DNA of 64,000 nucleotides from Halomonas sp. GD1P12 (GCF_025725645.1 NZ_CP107007.1:2170001-2234000), one strand, 5' to 3'; numbered from the stretch's first letter, positions 35,728-45,327 are shown. The notes: a model not told the origin generated them from the letters alone. Translations and numbers: made by a program.

Positions 35728-37749
35728 ATGTCGACCACGAATAGTCATCGTTTGCGCCCGACCGACGCGTTATCGAAAAGCCTGCCCCGGCTCGGCCTTG
35801 CCACCCTTTTGCTGCCACTCCCGCTGTTCGCCCAGCCGTCGCCGCCCGCCGACGGTGAAGCACAGGCCAGTGAAGCCGCCGCCTCTCCGATTCCTCTGGT
35901 ACCAGAAGGTGCGGTGTGGGATGGCTTTCACGGCCAGCTAAACGCCCAGAAATACAGCCCGCTGGACCAGATCAACGTCGAAAACGTGGGTGATCTCGAA
36001 AAGGCCTGGGAGTTTCATACCGGCGACGTCTCGGACGGCTCCGGCGATACCGCGCCCTCGGTCTGGTCCGCCACGCCGGTGTTCGCCAACGACACGGTTT
36101 ACATCGGCACGCCCATGTATCGCGTCTTTGCCCTGGACCCGGCCACCGGCGAAGAGCGCTGGCAGTTCGACACCCAGTCGTCTCAAGAGGCGCTGACCCA
36201 GCCGGCGCTGAAAAGCCGCGGGGTGGCCTACTGGGAGGCGGATGATCCGGTCGAAGGCGAAGCCTGCCAGAAGATCGTTTATTTTGGCACCATGGATGCT
36301 CAGCTCTTCGCACTCGATGCCGACACCGGCGAGCTGTGCGAGGATTTCGCCGACGGCGGCGTATTGAACGTCAATAGCTGGAACAACATGCCGGAAAACT
36401 GGCCCCTGTCGCTACTGCAGCCGCCCACGGTGGTGGGTGACCGGCTGATTCTCGGCTGGGCGGGCAAGGATTGGGCCGAGAGCGTGGCGCCTGCGGGCAC
36501 GGTGTTTGGCATCAACGCGCGCACCGGCGAGCGCGAATGGACGTTTGAGGCACTTTCTGATGAAATGCGCGAGCGAAGTGGCACCACCAATGTCTGGACG
36601 CACATGAGCGCCGACGAGGAGCTGGGGCTCGTGTATCTGCCCGTGGCCTCGCCTTCGCCCAACTTCTGGGGCGGCAACCGCACCGAGGAAGTGCCGCTTG
36701 CCACCTCGACCACCGCGCTCGATATCGACACCGGCGAAGTGGTCTGGTCGCGCCAGTGGGTGCACCACGACATCTGGGACTACGACATCAACTCTGCCCC
36801 CACGCTGATGGACATCACCGTCGACGGCGAAGAGATTCCCGCGCTGATGCAGGCCACCAAGATGGGCTTTCTGTTCGTGGTCAACCGCGAAACCGGCGAG
36901 GACGTCTGGCCGATCGAGGAGCGCGAGGTGCCCGGTGGCGATGGCAACGTGGAAGGCGAAGTCTACGCGCCTACCCAGCCCTTCCCGACGCTGCCCGCCC
37001 CACTGCTCGATCAGTCCGAGAAGCCCGACATCTGGGCGCTGGCGGATGCGGTGAGTTTCGGACAGTGCTCCGCGCTCTGGGACGATCTCTGGTACGAGGG
37101 CATGTATACCCCACCGACCACCGAGGGCGAAGGCACGCTTGCCTACCCGGACAGCGCCGGCGGCGTTCAGTGGGGCGGCGTGGCCTTCGACCCGGCAAGC
37201 CAAACGGCGGTGGTCAACACCTCGCACATCGTGCAGTACGTCAAGCTCTTCGATCGCGAGGCGTATGAAGAAGCCGACAGCGGCTCGGGTAACGAGAGCG
37301 GCTTCGCGCCTCAACAGGGCGCACCCTACGGTATGCGTCTTGAAGTAGCGCGCAACTGGCTGGGCATGCCCTGCTGGGAGCCGCCCTTCGGCGAACTGGT
37401 GGCCATCGACATGACCACCGGTGAGGTGAAATGGCGCGGCCCGGTCGGCGCCTCTCAGCAGTTCGGCTTCTTCATGCCCGAAAGCTGGGGCTCGCCGACC
37501 ATTGGCGGCCCGGCGGTCACCGCCGGTGGCCTGATCTTCATCGGTGCCTCCATGGATGCCAAGGTGCGTGCCTACTCGCTCGAGACCGGCGAGCAGCTCT
37601 GGTCCGACCAGGCGCAGGCCCCCGTGGTCGCCAACCCGGCGGTCTACGAGTATGAGGGCCGCCAGTACGTGGCCTTCGTGGCCGGCGGTAACACCATCCT
37701 GAAGGACCACGTGGGCGACCAGGTCGTGGTTTACGCGCTGCCGGAGTAA
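35728..37749 (+). CDS. PQQ-dependent membrane-bound glucose-type dehydrogenase, soluble domain
   Basis: Eight-bladed quinoprotein of about 673 residues that oxidises a sugar or polyol in the periplasm and passes electrons to ubiquinone. A signal peptide ends near PLPLFAQ. Family marks are WDGFHGQLNAQKYSPLDQIN at the N-terminus, WVHHDIWDYDINSAP (the mGDH HD-x-WDYD motif), and the closing KVRAYSLETGEQLW and GGNTILKDHVGDQVVVYALP. No cytochrome c domain is present. ATG 35728 is preferred over GTG 35716. No pqq synthesis genes are in the window. The substrate (glucose, quinate or other) is not certain. Confidence 0.91.
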   Translation: MSTTNSHRLRPTDALSKSLPRLGLATLLLPLPLFAQPSPPADGEAQASEAAASPIPLVPEGAVWDGFHGQLNAQKYSPLDQINVENVGDLEKAWEFHTGDVSDGSGDTAPSVWSATPVFANDTVYIGTPMYRVFALDPATGEERWQFDTQSSQEALTQPALKSRGVAYWEADDPVEGEACQKIVYFGTMDAQLFALDADTGELCEDFADGGVLNVNSWNNMPENWPLSLLQPPTVVGDRLILGWAGKDWAESVAPAGTVFGINARTGEREWTFEALSDEMRERSGTTNVWTHMSADEELGLVYLPVASPSPNFWGGNRTEEVPLATSTTALDIDTGEVVWSRQWVHHDIWDYDINSAPTLMDITVDGEEIPALMQATKMGFLFVVNRETGEDVWPIEEREVPGGDGNVEGEVYAPTQPFPTLPAPLLDQSEKPDIWALADAVSFGQCSALWDDLWYEGMYTPPTTEGEGTLAYPDSAGGVQWGGVAFDPASQTAVVNTSHIVQYVKLFDREAYEEADSGSGNESGFAPQQGAPYGMRLEVARNWLGMPCWEPPFGELVAIDMTTGEVKWRGPVGASQQFGFFMPESWGSPTIGGPAVTAGGLIFIGASMDAKVRAYSLETGEQLWSDQAQAPVVANPAVYEYEGRQYVAFVAGGNTILKDHVGDQVVVYALPE

Positions 37750-37763
37750 CGCCGGCACTCGTC

Positions 37764-37793
37764 AAAGGGCGGCCTGCGGGTCGCCCTTTTTTT
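37764..37793 (+). terminator. Rho-independent terminator after the quinoprotein dehydrogenase gene
   Basis: AAAGGGCG at 37764-37771 pairs with CGCCCTTT at 37782-37789, with flanking G-C pairing in the loop, and is followed by a T run. It begins 15 bp after the stop codon. Confidence 0.9.
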
Positions 37794-37903
37794 ATAAGAA
37801 CGCCAAAAAAACCAGCCAAAACAGGATAAAACGGCTGACCGTCAACGCAGTGTCATCTTCGATCACCACAATGGGCGCGCATCGCCCCTCACGTGGAGAA
37901 AAA

Positions 37904-38806
37904 ATGAAGACAACGCTGCCACTTCTGGCCCTCGTCGCTCTTGCCCCGATAGCCGCCTCGGCCCTTGCACAAAATGAGGCCGTGCGTATCGAAACAGTCA
38001 CCCTGGGCGAGCTGCGCCCTACCCAGCCGGCGCTTGGCTACCGCCAGATGGATTACAAGCAGGGCCGCTTCGCCCAAGACCGGGAAAAACTCTTCGACGA
38101 GTACTGCGAAACCGCCGGCCAGAGCGAAATCGCGCGCTTCGACGACGCCTCAACGCTTGAAGATCTAGCGAGCTTCGACTGCGTCGACGCGCCAGGCAGC
38201 CACCCCGAAGACATGAAGACGGCCGTGATCGCCCCAGGCGGCGAGTTCTACCTGACCGATGGCCACCACACGTTCAGCAACTTCATTACCTTGCAGGGCG
38301 ATGCCTTTCGCATGCCAGTGCTGATCACCGACGACTACAGCGACCTTGCGGATAGGCAGACGTTCTGGAACACCCTGCAGGCCGAGCGCCAGGTATGGCT
38401 CGAAAGCCCCTATGGCCCTATTACCGTCGATGAGCTGCCCAAACGGCTCGGTCGCGCGCATCAGGTCGACGACGCTTACCGGTCGCTGGTCTATTTCACT
38501 CGCGGTGTGGGTTACGACAAGCCGGAGACGCCGCCGCCGTTTCTCGAATTCTACTGGGGGCAGTGGCTCGAAGAGCGCATGGCGCTGGCGAATTTTGATC
38601 TGGAGAGCCTTGATGGCTACGCCGAGGCGGTGGAGCACGCGGCGCGCCTGATGGTGAACGCCCCTGCAGACACGGTTATCGCCGAGACGGCCAGCGGCCC
38701 CCTGACCGCCGAGCAGATGGGCCGGCTCGAAGCCTTCGACCAGCCGGCGCTCGACAAGCTGCTCTCCCCTCGTGGCAAGCTCACCTACGCGTTTTCTACC
38801 GAGTAA
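37904..38806 (+). CDS. Exported ParB-like (ParBc_2) protein of unknown function
   Basis: A 300-residue protein with a signal peptide (LPLLALVALAPIAASALAQ, cleavage near residue 23). The rest matches the ParBc_2 family: LRPTQPALGYRQMDYKQGRF, a conserved paired-cysteine region (DEYCETAG and ASFDCVDAPG), GEFYLTDGHHTFSNF and the hydrophilic tail. These proteins are named after ParB-type nucleases, but the signal peptide points to a periplasmic role, and no function is established. GGAG precedes ATG 37904; an upstream in-frame start lacks a signal. It stands alone between two terminators. Confidence 0.82.
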   Translation: MKTTLPLLALVALAPIAASALAQNEAVRIETVTLGELRPTQPALGYRQMDYKQGRFAQDREKLFDEYCETAGQSEIARFDDASTLEDLASFDCVDAPGSHPEDMKTAVIAPGGEFYLTDGHHTFSNFITLQGDAFRMPVLITDDYSDLADRQTFWNTLQAERQVWLESPYGPITVDELPKRLGRAHQVDDAYRSLVYFTRGVGYDKPETPPPFLEFYWGQWLEERMALANFDLESLDGYAEAVEHAARLMVNAPADTVIAETASGPLTAEQMGRLEAFDQPALDKLLSPRGKLTYAFSTE

Positions 38807-38840
38807 AAAGCCGCGCCTCGGCGGGTGCCGAGGCGCGGCT
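38805..38840 (-). terminator. Strong terminator hairpin for the sodium channel gene
   Basis: A perfect 13-bp stem (38810-38822 with 38827-38839, loop GGGT) is followed on the minus strand by TTTTT. It serves the leftward channel gene, 26 bp after its stop, and may also slow rightward transcription of the ParB-like gene although no T run follows in that direction. Confidence 0.88.
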
Positions 38841-38865
38841 CATCGGTGACGCAAAATGAACGGCG

Positions 38866-39729
38866 TTACTGTCCGGACACTGGCCGGTCGGCATTCGAGC
38901 CGTCGCGCTGGCCAGTCATCGCCGCCTCCATACGGTCGAGCTGCGCCTGAAGTTTTTTGACGTCGCCGCGTAGCATCGATATCTCCGCCTCTTCGCCCTC
39001 GCCGTTATCCAGCGCCATCTGGGCGCTCTCCTTTTGCATCACATCGAGCACGATGCCGATCATCATGTTCAGAAATACGAAGGCGTTGAGGAAGATGAAC
39101 GTCAGAAAGTAGATCCAGGCGTAGGGAAACTGCTCCATGGTGGGATACAGCACGGCCGTCGCCCAGCTCTCGAAGGTGGCGACCTGGAAAAGCGTGAGCA
39201 TGGCCAGCGCAATGTTGCCCCAGAGCTGCTCGTCCACCGTATGAAACAGAAAGCTTCCGATCGCGGCGTAGATGTAGAAGATGATGAACATCAAAAGCGC
39301 GACGTAGCCCATTCGTGGAATCGACTTCACCAGCGCCGAGAGCAGCATTTGGAGCTCGGGAATCATCGACACCAGTCGCAGCACGCGGAAAATGCGCAGA
39401 AGCCTGGCCAGCAGCACCATCTCCGACTCATCCATCGGGATCAAACTTGCCGTGACGATCAAAAAGTCGAAGACGTTCCAGCCCTTTTTGAAGAAGTCGC
39501 GCAAGCGCGGCTCGGCGGCCATGCGAATCAGCACCTCGACCAGAAAGAACAGCGTGACCGCTACGTCCAGATAGCCCAGCCACCGCTCGAATCGGCTCAC
39601 CTCGTCGTAGGTGCGCGCACCGATCACCAGTGCCGACAGCACGATGATCGAGATCACGAAGGTTTCGAAGACCTTGTTACTGCGCAGCTTCTCGAAGCGC
39701 GCCTGCCAGGTACTCAGGGAAGCACTCAT
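38866..39729 (-). CDS. Bacterial voltage-gated sodium channel (NaChBac family)
   Basis: Homotetrameric channel subunit of 287 residues with six membrane segments (about 22-39, 52-72, 84-97, 103-125, 143-165, 205-232). The S4 sensor has arginines every third residue (R109, R112, R115, R118), and the pore filter TLFQVATFESW (179-189) matches the NaChBac LESW filter, with F186 in place of leucine; E187 should set sodium selectivity. A C-terminal coiled coil (about 253-272) is typical for tetramer assembly. Such channels in alkaliphiles couple Na+ entry to flagellar motion and pH homeostasis, which fits the Mrp operon nearby. Confidence 0.93.
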   Translation of the reverse strand: MSASLSTWQARFEKLRSNKVFETFVISIIVLSALVIGARTYDEVSRFERWLGYLDVAVTLFFLVEVLIRMAAEPRLRDFFKKGWNVFDFLIVTASLIPMDESEMVLLARLLRIFRVLRLVSMIPELQMLLSALVKSIPRMGYVALLMFIIFYIYAAIGSFLFHTVDEQLWGNIALAMLTLFQVATFESWATAVLYPTMEQFPYAWIYFLTFIFLNAFVFLNMMIGIVLDVMQKESAQMALDNGEGEEAEISMLRGDVKKLQAQLDRMEAAMTGQRDGSNADRPVSGQ

Positions 39730-39968
39730 CTAAACCTATACGCCTTTAAGCCAGGGAAGAAAGAGCACGCGCCGGGCGCGAGCGCTGGCATTCTACCCTA
39801 AAATACGCGTTCGATAGAGCAGACGATATTGATACGACGTTGGAAGTCACGGCTTTTCGTGTCGCAAAAACGCAACGAAAAAGTGCCAGAATGGGGCAGA
39901 GAAGAAACAGGAGCGTAAGGCGTGCAGGCGGCGGCGTTCAGTAGCCGCTGAAATGGCCTTGAAGCGGG

Positions 39969-40079
39969 CAAAAAAAAGCCCCCTTGCGGGGGCGACGGGC
40001 TGCCATCATGGCATCATGCATTCATCCGTGAACGCGATATCCGTATCCAGAAGCGGCGTCCTGCCGCGAACGACTTAAA
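39969..40079 (-). ncRNA. Candidate small RNA with its own promoter and terminator
   Basis: On the minus strand a strong terminator (GCCCCC at 39978-39983, loop TTGC, GGGGGC at 39988-39993, then eight T on the minus strand) ends a region with no coding frame. About 90 bp upstream is a TATAAC -10 element (40080-40085) with a TTGCAT or CTTGCA box 15-16 bp further up. A transcript of about 100 nt is expected. No known RNA family was recognised. Confidence 0.35.
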
Positions 40080-40139
40080 GTTATACCAGCCATGTACAGA
40101 ATGCAAGAAAATGTGCAAACGAATGGCGTAAAAAACGCG

Positions 40140-40168
40140 TTGGCGAATGGGCGTTCGATTACTATAAT
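40140..40168 (+). promoter_or_regulatory. Sigma-70 promoter of the 71-residue gene
   Basis: TTGGCG at 40140-40145, 17-bp spacer, and a perfect TATAAT at 40163-40168. The gene starts 68 bp downstream. The stretch from 39730 to 40235 holds this promoter and the candidate small RNA on the other strand and nothing else that I can support. Confidence 0.7.
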
Positions 40169-40235
40169 CCGCCTCGATCGTTTAAATGATGCTCATCCGT
40201 TCATCTAACATCATGCTTTGGCTAAGGAAAGCCCC

Positions 40236-40451
40236 ATGACCAGGCACCGCGACGTGATCGATACCACGCAACGAATACCTCGCAAGGATCTCGAAGTTCT
40301 CGTCAACGACCGTATAAGCATGGGCGATGTCGTGGCGATTCCCACCGGGCTTTTCCCCGTCGACCGTGCCCACGGCTGCGGCGGCTACTCCGTCGAAGTA
40401 CTCGAGGTCGACGAAAGCGACTACAGCTTCAGAGTCATCGGCACGCTTTAA
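40236..40451 (+). CDS. Small conserved-looking protein of unknown function
   Basis: Not recognised. A 71-residue soluble acidic protein with a predicted beta-rich C-terminal half (GGYSVEVLEVDESDYSFRVIG) and no membrane segment, signal peptide or cysteine motif. AAGGAAAG precedes ATG 40236, and a near-consensus sigma-70 promoter lies 68 bp upstream, so it is probably transcribed strongly and alone. The alternation of charged and hydrophobic residues looks like a real protein rather than a chance frame. Confidence 0.65.
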   Translation: MTRHRDVIDTTQRIPRKDLEVLVNDRISMGDVVAIPTGLFPVDRAHGCGGYSVEVLEVDESDYSFRVIGTL

Positions 40452-40487
40452 AGCGTTCTTGTCCCCGCCGCGGTTGAATGGACGAAA

Positions 40488-40516
40488 TTGACACCAACGT
40501 AGGCGGTCATTTTAAG
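40488..40516 (+). promoter_or_regulatory. Candidate promoter of the Mrp operon
   Basis: A perfect TTGACA at 40488-40493, 17-bp spacer and TTTAAG at 40511-40516 (four of six matches). The first Mrp gene starts about 140 bp downstream, leaving a leader of roughly 135 nt without an evident known riboswitch. Confidence 0.5.
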
Positions 40517-40659
40517 TGTGCGTCTCAGACCAAAGCCGCAAGCCTCCCCGTTAGTGGTATCCTCTTTCGGTTTGTTTACGCTGAGCTGGCTTTAAAGCCC
40601 GAATTCGTTCGAAAGCGCTAAAGGCGCTCGCCACGATTACACCTGTGCTGGATGCCCCG

Positions 40660-43485
40660 ATGACATTGCTCTGGATTGCTTTACTTCCGCTTTTGGGAGT
40701 GTTGGTGCCTCTCATGGCGGGACGGCGCTCCCGCTTGACGTGTTCGCTCGCCACCATGGTCGCGCCCGCGATCGCCCTGGGCCTGACGCTCTGGCAGATT
40801 CCTTCGCTCAACGCGGGGGAGTCGCTTCGGTTTTTCGCCGACTGGCTACCTGAGCTTGGCCTTGCGCTGGCCTTTCGCCTGGACGGCCTGTCGCTGCTGT
40901 TCAACCTCTTGATTCTCGGCATCGGGCTTTTGATTCTGCTTTACGCCCACTTCTATCTCTCCGAAGAGGAGCCGGTGGGGCGTTTTTACAGCTTTTTGAT
41001 GCTGTTCATGGCTTCCATGGTCGGTATATCGCTGTCCAACAACCTGCTCTTGCTGTGGCTTTTCTGGGAACTGACGAGCCTTTCGTCGTTTCTGCTGATC
41101 GGCTTTTGGTCGCACCAGAACGACGCGCGCAAGGGCGCGCGCATGGCGCTGACCGTGACCGGCGCCGGCGGCCTTGCGCTATTGGCGGGGGTTTTGCTGT
41201 TAGGCGATATCGTCGGCAGCTTCGACATGGACCAGGTGCTGGCAAGCGGAGCGCTGATCGTCGAGGATGCGCGCTACCCGGTCATGCTCACGTTGGTGCT
41301 GTTGGGCGCGTTCACGAAATCCGCCCAGTTTCCGTTTCAGTTCTGGCTACCCAACGCCATGGCCGCCCCCACGCCGGTGTCCGCGTATCTGCACTCGGCG
41401 ACCATGGTCAAGGCGGGCATTTTTTTGATGGCGCGCCTGCATCCGGCACTTTCCGATAGCGCGCTTTGGCAGCTCGTGGTGCCCATCGTTGGCATGATCA
41501 CGCTGCTTTACGGCGCCTGGTTCGCGTTCTTGAAGACCGACCTCAAGGGCATTCTCGCGTTTTCGACCGTGAGTCACCTGGGGCTGATCACGGTGCTGTT
41601 GGGCATAGGCACCCCCATGGCGGTGCTGGCAGCGCTTTTCCATATTCTCAACCACGCCACCTTCAAGGCGGCGCTGTTCATGATTTCCGGCATCATCGAT
41701 CACGAAGCGGGCACTCGCGAACTCAAAATGCTCGGCCGGCTCAGAAAGAGCATGCCGATCACCGCCCTTCTGCTGACACTGGCCGCCGCATCCATGGCCG
41801 GGGTGCCGCTGTTCAACGGCTTTCTCTCCAAGGAGATGTTTCTCACCGAAACGCTCGAATCATCGCTGCTGGGCGGGTTGAGCTGGCTGATACCGGTGCT
41901 GGCGACCATCGCCAGCATCCTGTCGGTCGGCTACTCCGTGCGTCTGGTCATCGCGGTGTGCGTCAAAGAGCCTCGCCAGCCGTCGCCCAAGGCGCCCCAC
42001 GAGCCACCGCGGATGATGCGTCTTCCGGTGGAGATTCTGGTGGGGCTGTGCTTGCTGATCGGCATTCTTCCCGCGTTCATGGCAACGGGCCTTTTATCGC
42101 TTGCAAGCCAGGCAGTACTGCAGGAGCCGTTCGATTTCTATCTTTCGATCTGGCACGGCTTCAATCTGCCACTACTGATGAGCGTGGTCGCCTTCGTCAT
42201 CGGCGGCGCGCTTTACTGGCAGCACGCGCACCTGCGCCGCTTCAAGGAGTCCTTCGCGCCGGTCGATGCCACCCGCGTGTTCGAACGCGCGCTGGTGAGT
42301 CTGGGTCAGCGCTGCGAGCAGCTGATCGCCGTCTGGGATGGTCAGTCGCTGCAGCGCTACATGGGCTGGCTGCTGCTGGCGACGTTTGTCATGGGCGCCA
42401 TCGGCCTTGCCCAAATAACCGAGCTGACCGGGGAGCTTGGCAATCAGCCGGTGGATGGCATCGTGGTGCTGGGCGCGGTCATGCTGATCTTCGGGGGCCT
42501 GGCCACGGCCATCACCCACCGCTACCGTCTGATCTCGCTTTTAATGCTGTCGGTGGTGGGGCTTTTCGTGGCGCTGACCTTCGCGCGCTTCTCGGCGCCG
42601 GATCTGGCCCTGACTCAGCTCTCGGTCGAGGTCGTCACGATGATTCTGCTGATGCTGGCGCTGTTTTTCCTGCCGCAAAAGACCCCGCCGGAGTCGAGCG
42701 CCAAGCGTAACTTGCGCGATATCGTACTGGCCGGCGGGCTCGGCGGCGTGGTGGCGAGTCTCAACTACGCCGTCATGACCCGCGAATCGTTTTCGATTTC
42801 GCAGTTTTTCATGGACAACAGCGTGCCCGGCGGCGGTGGCCATAACGTGGTCAACGTCATTCTGGTCGACTTCCGCGGCTTCGATACGCTGGGCGAGATT
42901 ACCGTGCTGGCGCTGGCCGGGCTTGCCATCTTCAAGCTTCTGAACCGGCTACGGCTGTTCATCCCTCACAGCGACAGTGAAGGCCGGATCTGGTCGCCGG
43001 ACCGTTACCCGGCGATTCTCACCTCGATCTCGCTGGCGCTTTTGCCGCTGGCGCTGCTGGTGTCGGCGTTCATCTTCCTGCGCGGGCACAACGAACCCGG
43101 CGGCGGCTTCATTGCCGGGCTGATCACCGCGGTGGCCCTGATTCTTCTCTATATGGCCCGTGGCGTGGAGTGGGCCCAAAGCCGACTGGACTTCCCTTTC
43201 CAGCCGATAGCCGTCGTAGGTGTGGCCGTGGCCACGCTGACCGGGCTTGGCAGCTGGCTCTTCGGCCATCCCTTCCTGACCTCGGCGTTTGGCTACTTTA
43301 GCCTGCCGGTGGTGGGCAAGTTCGAGCTGGCCACGGCGCTGTTGTTCGATCTCGGGGTGTATCTGGCCGTGGTCGGCGCCACGCTGATGATTCTCGCGAA
43401 CCTGGGTAAGGTCACGACCGCCCACCGCCCGGTGGTGAACGCGACCAAATCCGACGACGCCGGCACGAACAAGGAGAGCCTCTAA
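40660..43485 (+). CDS. mrpA: Mrp-type Na+(K+)/H+ antiporter, fused subunits A and B
   Basis: First and largest subunit of the seven-protein antiporter that exports Na+ and keeps the cytoplasm acidic relative to an alkaline or saline medium. Of the 941 residues, about 1-790 are the NuoL-like MrpA ([34 protein letters not shown] in part, with conserved lysines and histidines of the proton path) and about 790-940 are MrpB ([16 protein letters not shown]). The A-B fusion is typical of group 2 Mrp systems, as in Pseudomonas and Sinorhizobium. ATG 40660 is preferred over an upstream GTG. Confidence 0.96.
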   Translation: MTLLWIALLPLLGVLVPLMAGRRSRLTCSLATMVAPAIALGLTLWQIPSLNAGESLRFFADWLPELGLALAFRLDGLSLLFNLLILGIGLLILLYAHFYLSEEEPVGRFYSFLMLFMASMVGISLSNNLLLLWLFWELTSLSSFLLIGFWSHQNDARKGARMALTVTGAGGLALLAGVLLLGDIVGSFDMDQVLASGALIVEDARYPVMLTLVLLGAFTKSAQFPFQFWLPNAMAAPTPVSAYLHSATMVKAGIFLMARLHPALSDSALWQLVVPIVGMITLLYGAWFAFLKTDLKGILAFSTVSHLGLITVLLGIGTPMAVLAALFHILNHATFKAALFMISGIIDHEAGTRELKMLGRLRKSMPITALLLTLAAASMAGVPLFNGFLSKEMFLTETLESSLLGGLSWLIPVLATIASILSVGYSVRLVIAVCVKEPRQPSPKAPHEPPRMMRLPVEILVGLCLLIGILPAFMATGLLSLASQAVLQEPFDFYLSIWHGFNLPLLMSVVAFVIGGALYWQHAHLRRFKESFAPVDATRVFERALVSLGQRCEQLIAVWDGQSLQRYMGWLLLATFVMGAIGLAQITELTGELGNQPVDGIVVLGAVMLIFGGLATAITHRYRLISLLMLSVVGLFVALTFARFSAPDLALTQLSVEVVTMILLMLALFFLPQKTPPESSAKRNLRDIVLAGGLGGVVASLNYAVMTRESFSISQFFMDNSVPGGGGHNVVNVILVDFRGFDTLGEITVLALAGLAIFKLLNRLRLFIPHSDSEGRIWSPDRYPAILTSISLALLPLALLVSAFIFLRGHNEPGGGFIAGLITAVALILLYMARGVEWAQSRLDFPFQPIAVVGVAVATLTGLGSWLFGHPFLTSAFGYFSLPVVGKFELATALLFDLGVYLAVVGATLMILANLGKVTTAHRPVVNATKSDDAGTNKESL

Positions 43486-43486
43486 C

Positions 43487-43819
43487 ATGGAAACGCTTTA
43501 CGCTGTGACCACCGGCGTGCTCAGCGCCTGCGGTCTCTATCTCACACTCAGGGGGCGCACCTTCCCGGTGGTAGTGGGGCTGACGTTACTCTCTTATGCG
43601 GTGAATCTGTTTCTGTTTTCGATGGGCGGGCTCACCACCGACGGCGCAGCGCTGGTGCACGGTGAAGGGGTCTACGCCGACCCGCTGCCCCAGGCGCTGG
43701 TGCTGACCGCCATCGTCATCGGCTTCGCCATGACGGCCTTCGTGGTGATTCTCGCCATGCGCGCGCGAAGCGAGCTGGGTAACGACCAGGTCGACGGCAA
43801 GAAGGAAGACCGCGAATGA
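43487..43819 (+). CDS. mrpC: Mrp antiporter subunit C (NuoK-like)
   Basis: A 110-residue three-helix subunit homologous to NuoK. It has the family segment GLTLLSYAVNLFLFSMGG and the conserved PLPQALVLTAIVIGFAMTAF. It begins 1 bp after mrpA and overlaps mrpD by 4 bp. Confidence 0.96.
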   Translation: METLYAVTTGVLSACGLYLTLRGRTFPVVVGLTLLSYAVNLFLFSMGGLTTDGAALVHGEGVYADPLPQALVLTAIVIGFAMTAFVVILAMRARSELGNDQVDGKKEDRE

Positions 43820-45327
43820 TGCAACACCTTGTAGTTTTTCCCATCGTGGTACCGCTGGTCGCTGGTATTCTGCTGCTCTACCGCCGTGAAGGCTTGGTCC
43901 GTTTCAAGCGTGCGGTCAGCGTCGTGGCTACGCTCATGCTTTTGGCGGTGTCCATGGCGCTGGTCGGGCGCGCGTCAAGCGGCGAGATTCTCTATTACGC
44001 GCTGGGCGACTGGCAGCCGCCGTTCGGCATCGTGCTGGTGCTGGACCGCCTCTCCGCGCTGATGCTGCTGCTCACTTCCGTGCTTGCCCTGGGCGCGGTG
44101 ATGTTCGCCTGCGCCGGCGACGACGAAAAGGGCAGCAACTTTCACGGGCTTTTTCAGTGGCAGCTGTTGGGGATCAACGGCGCCTTTTTGACCGGCGATT
44201 TGTTCAACCTGTTCGTTTTCTTCGAGGTGCTGCTGCTCGCCTCCTACGCCCTGCTGCTTCACGGCGGCGGCAAGGCACGCATTCAGTCCGGCGTCTACTA
44301 CGTGGTGATGAACCTGGCCGGCTCGTCGCTGTTTTTGATCGCCGCGGGCATTCTCTACGGCGCGTTGGGCACCTTGAACATGGCGGACATGGCGCTTCGC
44401 GTGGCCGAGCTTCCCGCCGACCGTCAGGGGCTGGTGACCGCCGGAGGGCTGATTCTGCTGGTGGTGTTCGGGCTCAAATCCGCGATCCTGCCGCTCTATT
44501 TCTGGCTGCCGCGGGCCTACGCCGCAGCGCCTGCGCCGGTGGCGGCGCTTTTTGCGATCATGACCAAGGTGGGCATCTACGCCATCCTGCGCGTTTATCT
44601 GTTGATCTTCGGCGACGCCGCCGGGCCTCTGGCCGCTCTCGAGCAGGCTTGGGTGTGGTGGCTGGGGCTGGCCACACTGGCCGCCTCCGCCGTGGGCATT
44701 CTGTCGTCGCGCGATCTGCGTATGCTCATCGCTTACCTGGTACTTTTGTCGGTGGGTACGCTTCTGGTGAGCGCCGGCATGCGAAGCGAGGTGTCCGCCT
44801 CGGCGCTGCTCTACTATTTGATCCATACCACCCTGATCACCGGCGGGCTCTTTTTGCTCGCCGAGATGATCGGCGTGCAGCGCGGCAAGGCAGGCACGCG
44901 GCTGGTCAAGGCGCGCCCGCTGGTACAGGGCAAGGCACTGGCGCTTTTGTTCTTTATCGGCGCGATTGCCGTGGTCGGCGTGCCACCGCTTTCCGGGGCG
45001 ATCGGCAAGGCGCTGGTGCTGGCCGCCGCCGACAGCACCCAGAGGCTGTGGCTCTGGCCAACGCTTTTGCTTGCAAGTCTTGCGTCGATGATCGCGCTTT
45101 CCCGGGCGGGCTCGACGCTTTTCTGGCGCAGCGCCCACGGTAGCCCTTCCGGCACCAGGCTTCCGGCGCTGCAGTGGTTCGGCGTCATCTGGCTCTTGAG
45201 CGCTGCCCCCCTGCTGGTGGTGTTCGCTCACCCGGTCAGCGTCTATACCCAAGCCACTGCCGAGCAGCTTGCCCATCCCGAGCGCTTGACCGAAACGCTT
45301 CTTTCACCGTCGCGAGGCCAACTATGA
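43816..45327 (+). CDS. mrpD: Mrp antiporter subunit D (NuoM/N-like)
   Basis: A 503-residue proton-channel subunit with about 14 helices. Family marks are GDLFNLFVFFEVLLLASYALL, the lysine-containing KSAILPLYFWLPRAYAAAPAPVAALFA (in part) and FFIGAIAVVGVPPLSGAIGK. Translationally coupled to mrpC and mrpE by ATGA overlaps. Confidence 0.96.
   Translation: MMQHLVVFPIVVPLVAGILLLYRREGLVRFKRAVSVVATLMLLAVSMALVGRASSGEILYYALGDWQPPFGIVLVLDRLSALMLLLTSVLALGAVMFACAGDDEKGSNFHGLFQWQLLGINGAFLTGDLFNLFVFFEVLLLASYALLLHGGGKARIQSGVYYVVMNLAGSSLFLIAAGILYGALGTLNMADMALRVAELPADRQGLVTAGGLILLVVFGLKSAILPLYFWLPRAYAAAPAPVAALFAIMTKVGIYAILRVYLLIFGDAAGPLAALEQAWVWWLGLATLAASAVGILSSRDLRMLIAYLVLLSVGTLLVSAGMRSEVSASALLYYLIHTTLITGGLFLLAEMIGVQRGKAGTRLVKARPLVQGKALALLFFIGAIAVVGVPPLSGAIGKALVLAAADSTQRLWLWPTLLLASLASMIALSRAGSTLFWRSAHGSPSGTRLPALQWFGVIWLLSAAPLLVVFAHPVSVYTQATAEQLAHPERLTETLLSPSRGQL

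Noticed and set aside
40182..40373. Small minus-strand reading frame of 63 codons
   Set aside because: It overlaps the plus-strand 71-residue gene, which has a promoter and ribosome site; the minus frame has neither.
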